Assembly: GCA_029783825.1 (NCBI GenBank)
Contig: JAREIK010001332.1
Span: 3,892,314 to 3,956,313, forward strand
DNA from: Sapria himalayana
Lineage: Eukaryota > Streptophyta > Magnoliopsida > Malpighiales > Rafflesiaceae
Direction: 5' to 3'
Length of the DNA stretch: 64,000 bases
The position numbers and the translations under genes are program-made. The first letter of the stretch is position 1; the number at the start of each line of letters is the position of its first letter. Below, piece after piece: positions 22,901-35,300 of this stretch. Under the pieces are notes generated by a model. That model did not search any database, was not told the DNA's origin, and worked only from the letters and a program-made list of their open reading frames with translations.

Positions 22901-25900
22901 CACAAGGAAGCCGAATCTGAAAATAGAGGACATACCAAGGGAGGAAGAAATCAAGGATGCAGTATTCAACCTAGATAAGGATAGCACTGCAGGGCCGGAC
23001 GGGTGAATTATGCATTCTTTCAAGTATATTGGCACATCATAAAAAAGGATCTAGTGCTAACAATCGCAAGTTTTTTTGCAGGTGCAGACATTCCTAAAAC
23101 ATGGGCAAGCTATTTTATAGTCCTAATTCTAAAAAATAAAAAGCACAAAAATGTGAGGATTACAGGCCAATAAGTTTATATAATACATTATACAAGATAT
23201 TGGCAAAAATCCTTCAAAATAGGTTAAGTTATATCATGCCAAATATAATTTCGTAGGAACAGACAGGTTTCATCAAAAATAGGATTATGACAGAAAACAT
23301 AAATCTAGCCTCGAAAATGAAGAAAGACATATGAGCAAAAACCAGATGGTATAATCAGGTGATAAAATTAGATTTGTCTAAAATATTCGATAGGGTGGAA
23401 TGTGATATCTTATGCTTCACAATGTGCTTCAATGCATACTGGCGAGCATTCTGTTGATTATTCATCCACCAAAAAACTTTAATAAAAAAACTAGAAAAAG
23501 AAATGACAAACTTTTAATGGGAGAAAAAGGAGGACAAGCCAAAGTTACATTGAAAAAAAAAAGGATGACTTATATCACCATAAAGAGGAAGCCGGACTAG
23601 ATTTTCTAAGCTTAGAAGACACGGTGAAAGCATGAGCATGTAAAGACTGGTGAAGACTGAAAGAAGATGGGGGACTATGGGCTAAATTTATGCGAGCTAT
23701 ATATGAATGGGGAAAAGTTATTCAAAATGCCTTGAGAAAATCCTCAAAAACCTGAAAAGCTATGAAAAATCAAGAAGAATTGGTAGAAATATATTCTAAA
23801 TTATGTAAAAGCGGATAGAAATGGACATTGGATACACAAGGTATCTTTACTTTAAAATCAGTAAAATTGCTGATAAGGCGAAAGAAAGCACAACAACCAA
23901 TATTAAGATGGGCTTGGAAGAAGAAAATTCCGCTAAAAATAGGATCGTTTATGTGGAAGGTGATTTTAAAGTTCATTCCGACGAATGAGAATGTACAAGG
24001 AAATGATATAAGGTCAGCCTCAAGATGTGACTGTTGCTTAGAGGTTATAGAAACCTCAGAGCACCTATTTTCGGAAGGGAGAATAACAGTGGAAATATGA
24101 AATGAGCTGGAAATCTCGGTATTGGGGAGTTCTAGAATTTTAGATATAAAGGGTAGAATAGAAAGATAGAGCAATGTCAATCCAAGGAATAAAGTGTATA
24201 AATGGCTCACCCAAGCTCTCCCACACGTCATTATTTGGTGCATATGAAAGACGAGGAATAAAAATAGATTTGAAACAATACGTATGAATTTGCAAGAGAT
24301 AATTAAAGATATAAAGAGAGAAATTATAAGAATATCGAAGATGAAACCTATCAGGATAGAAAATATAGAGATGGAAAGGGAAGCTAGAATGATATGGAGA
24401 GTATCCATAGATAAAGAAAAATGGCAGGGCATGAAAAGTATTAGCTGGAATAAGCCACCTATGGGAAAAATAACTCTCAATACGGATGAAAGTTTTAATA
24501 GAGAAATGAGAGTAGAATAAGGATGAGAAATAATAATAAGGGACTCACAAGGGTGAATACTTAAAGCATTCTCTTTTGACACTAGGTCGTCCTCAGCTTT
24601 GTATGTAGAAATCCGTGCTTAACAAAAGGGCCTAAATTTCTGCAAAAAATTTAAATATAAAGAAATTCAAATTCGAGTAGATTCTGCACTGCTAGTTAGC
24701 CTAGCAACTAAATGATTAGTAATGTAGAGGTATGAGGACGAGGTAGAAGAGATCATATACAATATGATGGAATTGAAGGCTACAATACAGCACACCTATA
24801 GAGAATCAAATGCCCTTGCAGACAGCTTAGCAAGGCTAGGATTAACCTTAGGAGTCCAGGAATTTGATAGGGAGTCTTTGCCAGAAAAACTTAAAGCGCT
24901 GGCCAGACTAGACATGGAGGGAGCTCCTTATTTAAGGAACAAAAGGAGAGGTAAAGGTTAAGAGTAGGATAATGCTTACACAGGAGGTTATATAAAAAAT
25001 TTGACTCTATAAATGGCATGCAGGGCTTGTGTTTTTAGTTTGAAAGTACAGGAATAAATAAAGGAATGAAAGCCTATCCCAACAGTAAGGGATAAAATGG
25101 AGGGTAATGGATGAAAAGGGAAAAAAGATAAGGTATAGTGGTCTTTCTTTCCTAACTCTATGCAGGGTGTGGGCCGTGAAAGGGGTCCTCTTAATGGCTG
25201 AATAAGTCTGAAAGAATGGAGAAAAAGATACATAATAGGAGAAGGAGCAATAGACAAGGCAGTGAAGTTGATGGAGTGAGTGTAAGAAGTCTGGTTGAGC
25301 CAGGGTAGCAGCTGATTAAGCTGAGCATGGGAGAAGTGATGAACTAAAGCTTGGCACGATGCTAGATCCAGAAACTGCACAAATAGAGCAGCAAGGAACA
25401 CTTCTAACATATAAAACATGAGCAAAGAAATGAAAAAAATTGATAGATAATATTTAAAAATCAAAGTATTGACAGAATTTGAATTAAAATGCTCATGAAG
25501 GACTATGATATTAGAGTTTCTTTAAATTAGAAATTAAATAAGATACGATATTTTTTTGTATTTTATTTGAGAAAGAATGTAAGGGATAAAATGGTAGCTT
25601 TAGTTTGTAATCAATAGTATTCCTCCGCCAAAGAGAGCATAATAATAATAAAAACTAATTTTTTAAAAAAATATTATAAAACATCAATATTCATTACATT
25701 GATTAAGATATCATATACCAAACTTCATGTATTGACATACCCTTACAAAATAGAGTTGCACAAATGAATGACTATTTTATTAGGATGACTTGAACTCTCA
25801 TATTTTGTAAGAGCATTATGAAACATTTTTAGTGAGATATAATTTTATCTACAAACTATTTTATCAATTATGTACTTTCTTCAATCATTTCTCATCAGGA

Positions 25901-26281
25901 ACCCTTTTAGATCTTACATCCTAAAGTGATATTATTTAAAATGTCACTCATAGTTTTTAAGAATATTTGTTGGATAAAATCTCTTACTAAATTGGGATAA
26001 TATAACATATTGTATTTTAAAATATATTTTTTTATTACTCTACTACCCAAAAAAAAAATCAAAGTATATTTACTGAAGTATATGAGTCACAACATAATCT
26101 TTTTTTAGTAAAACTCATTTTTTAATAAGCCTAGCAAAAATAAAAATCTAGAAAATACATAGGAACCTATTACCTTTTCTTACTCCTAAGCAATCTCACT
26201 TGTGCTTACAATTAGGAGATATTGTCATTCATCAACTACATTAAAATGTATTGGTCCATAATATAATAATACTCATATTGA

Positions 26282-26320
<39 letters not shown>

Positions 26321-29300
26321 AAGTGCACAACAAATCAATTATGAAGATATAAGGTTTTCTAGGAGGAAAAAAACTCCCTCAAATCTAGATGATATAATTA
26401 TCCATGAATCTATTCTAGTTTTGACACTAGATAATTTAGAGATTATAAGATATTATCATGTAAGACTTAAATTCTATATTAGGAGACAAAAAATATATAC
26501 AACTTTTTCAAAATAGAGAAATTTTTTTTAGAAATTAGATAATCATATATTTAGCTATTCTGATCTTTCTCTTTTGATTATTCTTCGATAGAAACAAAAG
26601 TTGTACTCGACACCTATTTTACAAGTATTGTCATATGCATATCTTCTTTATTTACTTCATTCACTAATTCTTTTGATGGTACAAAGGCACCCATGTTTTT
26701 TTTTTCTAAGGCATTATTTTGCTCAGGATGGTGTAAGATCATATTAGAAAAGATAAATATATTTCACTCAAATTAAACATGAGAACTAACCTTAATCTTT
26801 ATGAATATTTGTTATTAGTTATAGATAGGTGTTTACTAAATAAACTAGTCTGAATGAGAATGCAAATCACCTTAATACAAGACATGTTAAGAAAAAGTTC
26901 ACTCTGATATTTAATATTAATTTTGAGAATACTTTCACTCTAATAATAAAATTCTCTTAGTAAATTATTATTTCACAACATGTATGAAGAGAAGATATGT
27001 CGGCAAACAATCACATGAATTTTAAGCAGCACAGACAAAATTAATTTATATATTATAAAAGATAATATATAGTCTAAACTAATCACTGAGAGCCAGGTCT
27101 AAAAGTTTTTCAGAGGCAATCATTTCTTTTGCCTTACACATTTATATTACAAAATATTTCCTTGTTTTTCAAAAATAACTAACATGATAGGTTAATTTTA
27201 TTTATTTTATATATATATATATATATATATAATACTTGTATTAGTAAAGATATTTAATTTGGGAATCACTCTACTCAAAGACAACATTCAATTATAATTT
27301 CAAATAAATTTATTAGACTCATATTTTATTAAGAAAAAATTAATCTAATTGATAAGAGATATTATATTATTAATAAAGAAGATATGTAATTGATATTCTC
27401 ACAAATATTAACCTCTTGAATTATATTTTAGTGGATACTCCAATTTAGCTAAATATAATTTTTTTATCCGAAGTCACTTATGGAAAAATTAAAATGATTA
27501 ATTATTTGACTATCATTAAATTAGACAACATATTTACTCAGACACGACTATTCACATATTGAAATATATGAATAAATCTCCATGTCTTAAACTTTCTTTA
27601 CAAGATAATTACCAGCTATACCTATAAAGGATCGACTAGAATTTCATATTTTTCTTTAATACAATCTTATTTCATAAAAAAATAAAAGACATAATTATTT
27701 GAGATCATATATAAATATAAATTTTGAAATGATGAATACAGTTACCTACAACATATTTTGGATCAAATACATTCATGAGAAAATTTGATACTTACTCTCT
27801 CCTCACACTACCTTCTATTGTTACAATTAAGCAATGATATATATCGCCTCCAACCTAATATTGCATGAGAAAATAAAATACACAAGATGAATTATTTTTT
27901 TTCGATGAGAATATTTAAGATAATACAATTGTTATAGTCTGTCTATTGTAGATCGATCGATAAATATTTTCACATAAATATTAGAAAATCATCGACTAGT
28001 CATCTTTATTCTTAAAATTTAGTATTATAGGCTTTTACGTACCAACTTTAAGAAAGAGAAGTACTACAGTTTACACCATCATGTAGATACTGCAATCCAA
28101 ACTTAAGCATATTTATTCATATTGTACTTTTTTTTTCCATAAAGTTTTCTAATTGAGATTTAGAATTTAATGGCTTGAATATCTACCAACAAAAAATGAC
28201 TTGACTACTCGAGTGAGTTCGAATAGTTATTAATATGTCCATTGAGACCTTTTATTGATATAAAAAAAGACGAGGAGTCAGAATAGTAGCATCTTTTAGT
28301 TTGAAGCTGCAATAAAAGAGAAATAGCAAAAAAAAAAAAAAAAAAAAAAAAAGAACACAAGGAACTCATCATAAACCTTGTGAGCTGAATAGTTGAGAAA
28401 AGCATCTTTGCAGCAGCCCTAGTGAACATCTTAAAGCCACACTGCCATATACATGTGAGCTATTTGAGAAAGATAAATTAAAAGAAAACAAACAAACTTG
28501 TAATTTATTGAACATGAATAACAAAGGGATACAGATTTATATTTTGTGATTGTATATAATTTGTAATTTAGTAAATAGTAATATAATGACTTTTTTAGAT
28601 GACTTCCAAAAAAAAAATAATTTGTTTGCATATTCAATTTTTGTATATGTTCAATTTTATCTCCCCTCTCTCCTTGACCATGCCTCTCCCACTTAAATCT
28701 ATTTAAGTGCATCAAAATTCAATTAGTTAAAAATTTGGTTCACTTTTTTTAAATATTAAAAATCAGGTTCTTTTTTTCGATTATTTTATAGGGAGTGCGC
28801 CAAAACATAATTCTCCCTTGTTTTCAACTCTTAAGTGACCTGAGTATCCCGAATTTCAGAGCGGCAAGACAGGTGCACTATTAGATGAAACCCCTTCATC
28901 AGGAAATTTCGGTACCACTTCCGCTGAAATGTGAAATTAAGTAGATCAATTAGAATTTAGAAGATGAATAAAAAAGAAATGAACAAAAATAAGTAAAACA
29001 TATCAACCAAAATTATAGCACTAAACTGTAGCCAAGGCTTTTTCCTCAAGGTGAGCACGGGATCCAAATACAGCAATTGGGACATCAGATATCAACAATT
29101 GTTGTTCACCATAATCCCTGCTGGCAACTTCATAGATCTAATAAAACACAGGATAAACCTTATGTCTGTCAGTTTTCAGAAACTATTTAAATAATTATTT
29201 AAACATTTCAAATATTATAAACATTATTTAAATAATTATTTGGCTCCATCTATTTGGCAAAAAGAGATTCATTATTTAAATATCAAATATTATAAACATT

Positions 29301-32300
29301 TCGAACCTGAATGCTATTTAAATAATTATTAAATATAAATAAGTGTAGCATGACAAAAACTATTTAGATGAATAAATTATGGCATTAACTTGGTTTCAAT
29401 GTAATATAGACAACATACAGAAAACCTTATTCTCAAGTTTCTCCATGTCCTTAATCTTGGTTGCCCCATCTGCATCTAGCATTAAAAGTAGTTTACCACG
29501 CGAGTGCATCATGCCCTGCTTTACAATGGATTCTCAGAGGTAAAACACTAATAGTTAAAATCGTGGAAGCCAAGACATTATAGATTGTTCAACTTAAAAA
29601 AATGAATTTTTTATTTTTTGTTTTGAAATGTCCCAAAAACATAAACATAAATAATACACACACACACACACACACACACACAACACACACACACACACAC
29701 AACACACACATATATAAGAGATGTAAAAATCATGCTTAGTGTACAAGATTTTCGCTTAGCACGGGATCTAATAGAGTTAAATATCATAATAATCTTTCCT
29801 CGGGGAATCAAAGAACCAGTGTCTAATGAGTCTCAAATCGAAGGCTTTCTGTATTTGAATGAAAACACTTATCATCGCATCAATACATAACCTCTATTAC
29901 ATGCTTGTAATATGATAATTTCCCATGTGCAACCGTCCTAGTATTATTGTCGTCTAAATACATTTAACTTTGAAATTTATATGAGATTTAATATATTAAT
30001 ATTTATATAATTATGTGTATGTGTCTGTATGTTATTCTTTAATCTTCAACGTATGAGTACAATAATATTAAAAAAGCCAAATACAATTCCTAGTACATCA
30101 AGCTTAAAAGAAAAAGATATTAAAGAAATTCGACATAATATATTGATAATCAATATATGAATTATATATTAGGTAAATTGAATTCCAATAATATCTAATA
30201 TCTAGTAGACATTTTTTTAGAACTACAAATTTGCATTGATATTAAAATTATTATAGTTTGATAGATATTTTAATTTATTTTAATACATTTCTACCTTATT
30301 CTAATAATAATGAAACTATTTTTAATCATATTTGTATTATTAAGTTTATCATGACACAAATATCCAATATAGAAAATATCAACTCTGAAATCAACTTTGA
30401 TGGTACTTATAAATAAATCCACAACAACATTATCTGATATATTATTAAATATTATATTATAAATATTATATTATATTTTATATTCCCTAAAAACTATCAT
30501 AAGACTTTCATATATTACAAGATAAGCATTAAAATATATGATATGACTATCATTAAAATCAACATAATAGATGATGACTTATAGGAAAAAATTATAAAAA
30601 TTTACTAGTACAAATATCAGACATCACAAATATCACTCTAGTATATTTTCTAAGATTCTTAATTGATAATTATTTTCAAATTTATAATTTTTTATTAAAC
30701 TAATTATACATGTTTATTAATTATATTTGTATATATAGTGTGTATTCGCTAAGTATATATATTGTAGTACATATCTCAGAGATCACCAATACATTAATTA
30801 TTAAGCATATACATATATATAGTGTATATACAATATATATGTATACATTGTGTATATACATATATACAAAATGGATATAGAATATTATGAATATATAATA
30901 TGTATATATAATATATGTATGTATACACAATGTGTAATTGTATATCCATAGAAATATACTATGTAGATACATATACACACGTATATAGAATGTTACATGT
31001 ACACAATGTATATATATAATATATACACTATATATATACAAATACACCTAGCATTTATAAAATTTAAAACTACACATTAAAAAAATTAAAAGATATTAAT
31101 AAATTCTTTAATTTACAATTAGAATTTAATCAAGATTCATTAAAAACATGTACACATTATGACATCAAAACATAATAACATAAATGATAAACATATACAC
31201 ACTATCATACTTGCAAATAAAATTTAACAACATAATCTTTCAAAATAATAAAATAAATATATAAAACATGGTAAATAATAAAACCATAAAGAGGTAAAAA
31301 AATTATAAGATATGCACCATCATTCACATTGACTGATTTTAATCTTCACAATTTCAAGTTTTATTATGTAAATCACGATTCACATCTAATTGTAGACATC
31401 AAGTCTTATCTTATAGACTCATCCATCCATCTTTCTAATCATTTCAACACAATAAAGTTGAAATAATATATTATTATAGTTGTGTCCTATCTAAAATGAC
31501 ATTTACATCCAAAAAAAATAAACTCCGATTTTATATTAGATACTGAATAGGTCAATAGATAGTGTATCATTTTATATAGTATGAAAAACATATATTCATT
31601 TGATTTCAATAAGCTCAACATGTCCAAGATTTTCATATCACTCTATGAAAAGATGGAGCAAAAATCAGAGTTAGGTATCTCTATGTTTAATGTCCAAACT
31701 ATCATTTAGTAGAAATTACTTTATGTAAATTTCAATATGGAAATATGGATTCTCGCTTAATTCCAATATCTTTTCTTAGTAGAAATTACTTTTCATTTAG
31801 AAATATTATCAAAAAGAAAAATTAAATATTATTTTATACACAGAGAAAGAGATAATATTTCAATATTAAAAGAATTTTATGTAAATTTAGAAGATATGTG
31901 ATAAAATATATTGTGATAGGTATTTGGGTACGCTTTGATAGGAGAATAATTAGTGAGCTCCTTAGATTTTCAGGCACTATGGATAACATACATTTTAAAT
32001 CACTCCATAAATAACCTAATTTTTCTAACTATTACTAACTTGTTGAAAATTAGAAAAGAAAATATTATTATATGTCATCCTCATTGTATACCATTTAAAT
32101 GTTGGAAAGATTATAAAGAAATCAATTTTTGAATTCCTAGAAAAATTTTCTAACTAACTAATTCATCTTTCTCTTATAACTTTGCTATTTAGACAAGAAA
32201 ATTCATACGAATGAACATATTAATATAAATTGTCTGATGGTGTATCCAATAATATTGTCGAACATAGAAGAAAAATAAAAGACAAAAGAAAAGAGTCAGA

Positions 32301-35300
32301 TACATATGGAGGAATGCGAAAAGGCAAACTAGTCTACATTGAACTTTCCTTAATTACACATGGAGGTAAGTTTGTGACTATTTTGTATATATTAGAAAAA
32401 GTGCAACGAATATATCGAAAAAAAAAAATAATGGACTTAAAAAGGAAGATCAATTTCATTTTGACAATAGTAGCAAAAGAAGTTTAAAAATATAATATGA
32501 TATAAAAAAAATAACTATATCAAAAAGAGATATCTTTTATCATAATACAAGAAATCATGATAGATTAAAAAAACAATGAAGAAAATAAATAATAAAAATG
32601 AAATAAAATATCGAGAGCGCCAGTGAATAGAGCAAATAAGAAAATACAGTGCAAATCAAAATTAATTATATGTTGCAGTGAAATCTTTTGAAGATGCATT
32701 GATATTAATTGGACGAAAACAAGAGATAGTTTATGATATTTTGACAAAAATATTAGATTGGTTAATTATGCGAAAGAGAGATTTAGAAAGGCCAATAATA
32801 TATAAGTTATCATTTGAGCACTCAATATCAAATTTCATCTTTAAAAAGTATGATCATAAAAAAGAAATTATACCGACCACCACTCATCATCGCATTGATT
32901 TGTATTTTTATTACTTATTTTTATATTATGATGATGTATTTATTGTGTTGAATCGATCTAAGATGTGAAATGTTTTATTTTTTTGGATGGAGAAAGTATC
33001 GCTCGAGGACGAACACTCATTTTAATGTGTGAGATTATTTGGTATTTAAACTATTGAATATTTTTATGTGATTTTGGTAAATGATGATTAAGTAAAGGTA
33101 TGAATATAGGATGATTATATTTTTGGAGGTGTTTGACCAAGAGGAAAGGTATGAATTCTCGCATAGATTCAACGTTCATTGTTGGTTAAAACAAAACCTA
33201 ATTAGTCATGATATCTTTGTATGTCACAACCCTACTATGTACCTTATTAGTATTAAAAAATATGATGATGCTCTAGAATCATGATTTTATCTTAAATATG
33301 ACTTAGTTGTCTCAAATTAAAATCTTATTTTTTTTATAAAATATAACTTTTGAGCTACAAAAAATTATAAAATTAAGGCTACTCAAGCTAGAGTCATGAT
33401 AATTATTTAGAATCATGCTTTTGAGACATTAAATATTATAAAAGACATTACTCAAAGACTATTCTAAGATAATGACTCTTATTCTCAAAAAAAGACAGTC
33501 ATAAATTTTGAATTCAAGCAAATTATTAATATTATGACATTTTTACAGTGTCACAACATTTTGATATATGAGAATTAAAAGTGCATATCATGGCAACTAA
33601 TAGTGTCATGGATACTTGAGATAGATGAAAGCCAATTTTTATGTCACAATTATTTACCAATATCACTACTATAAGATATACATGAGAGGTCTCCTCAGTA
33701 TCATAGTCATTTCCCATCAGCATAACCATATAATAATCAAGAAAGATCAATATCAATATCGTAATCATTATTCAAAGACACTTTTCTAAAATCATAACCT
33801 CAAACTTAATAAATTAAAATTACGCAATTCTTTTAAAAGTCACAACCTAGTACTTAAAATAATAAAGAATTGCTCGAGTATAAAAAAATATACAGAAATT
33901 TTAGAGGATCTCTGTATTTCTTCTTCTTCCTCTACACAACAAGATAAGTTATTTTCAGCTACCAAACCCTAAAGGCAAATTTCAAATTCTCTAGAGGTAT
34001 TTCAAGCAAGCAAGAGATAAAAAATTTTTTGTTAATCCATAGAGTTTGAGGGCACAACTCTCAAACCCTCTTCTCTATGATACATTCAAGAATTTTTATT
34101 AAAAAAACATATGATCTAGTATTTATATAACTTAGTTTATAAGATATGATAATTTTATATCAATGAATGTATTTGATTTATTTTATGTTATAAATATTGT
34201 TGGATAGATAAGTAAATAAAACTTAAATAGGATTTCGAATACCGAGCTTGATTTTTAATAATAAGTTCTATTTAAAACTCAAAATTTATGTATGTTAATT
34301 AATGTAAGTAAAGTATTTACAAATTTGAACATGTGAACGCCTATATACACTAATATATTGTACATGTCTTAAAAAAATTGATTCTCAATTTGATTGAACA
34401 TTATATAAAATATTCTTCTAAGTATTACACTTTTAGTGTGAGAATCAAACCATTACTAAAAAAATGACGACAGATAATTCTTAGTTATAGACAATTATAA
34501 GTAGTGATAGTCATAATAAATTACTCTTATTTATATGATTTCCACCAGTAAAACTTAAAAGAAATAAATAGTAATTATTCGAGTATGAAGCTTACGAAAC
34601 CAAAAATATAAACTCTTAAAAAATATATCAATTCTTAATCATTATAACACCAAGACAGAAGAATAAAAGTATGTATATTAATCAACCATAAATGATAGTT
34701 AATGAGTTACCAAAAAAATATAAAATTATGACTAACTCTTAAGTAAAGATTTATTATCTTAATGATAATATATCAATAAGTATGCTATAAGAAGACTACT
34801 ATTGAAATAAGCTTAATAAAGATAATCACTTTGCATATCGTTAAGGGAAGAAAACATTACATAATACCTCAAAATTCATTATTAGTCTAAACACAATATA
34901 ATTCAAACTAATTAAGAATATATATCATATAAATTAAATGAATAAACTCATGAATTTAAGATTAATCCCATAATCAAAATATTCATTTTACCAAAATTAA
35001 ATTATTTCGCCATTAAATAACCAAACTACTAATACAATATCTGTAAGATTGATATTTGAAAGAAAATCATCATTACTATTTATATGACTCATGCACTTTT
35101 AAATTTTAGTTAATTAAATATTCTCACAAATGAACTTTTGGAACACTCGCTAACCAATAATATTATGAGACATAATAAATTTGCAACACTAGACATCTCA
35201 CATATATTTGATATATCATTTCATTGCTTAGTTTTAGCTAATTAAATAAAAAATTCATCATCTATGAATATAATATCAATCTCGATGCTCAAAGACTCGC

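Larger units (their letters stand above)
20446..25670 (+). mobile_element. LINE retrotransposon (plant L1/RIL type), structurally full length, decayed
   Basis: A 5.2-kb element in the ALG5 10.3-kb intron, antisense to the gene. Order of parts: ORF1 with DUF4283 (20453-21109), APE-type endonuclease (about 21665-22310), reverse transcriptase N-part (about 22900-23420), post-RT connector (23425-23760), zf-RVT (about 23820-24130), RNase H (about 24420-24960), 3' UTR ending in an AATAATAATAAAAA tail. The 11-bp direct repeat ATATTATAAAA lies at 20435-20445 and 25671-25681 and reads as the target-site duplication, though it is AT-only. The RT core after motif A is missing. Frames carry stops mainly at Trp and Arg codons. 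Confidence 0.9.
25682..28376 (-). other. ALG5 intron between LINE and exon E
   Basis: AT-rich DNA with (AT)n tracts at 26285-26318 and about 27209-27231. Texture suggests minus-strand, strongly decayed retroelement (for example 26500-26700), but I could not fix a domain with confidence. No host gene was seen. Confidence 0.4.
29516..33200 (-). other. First part of the 21-kb ALG5 intron
   Basis: Contains a (CA)n tract (29654-29716), repeat B copy 1 (30400-30700), a long TATATACA/TGTATATA stretch (30720-31060), and two short unrecognised plus-strand ORFs (32230-32487, 32678-32968). No exon or recognised TE domain was seen. Confidence 0.5.

Noticed and set aside
23770..24582. 270-aa minus-strand ORF, the longest in the window
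   Set aside because: It is antisense to the LINE zf-RVT and RNase H regions, which carry recognisable motifs on the plus strand. The antisense translation shows no domain.
24988..25464. 158-aa minus-strand ORF
   Set aside because: It lies antisense in the LINE 3' UTR, hydrophobic by composition, with no recognised family.
30721..31047. 108-aa Tyr/Ile-rich minus-strand ORF
   Set aside because: It is a translation of the TATACA low-complexity tract.
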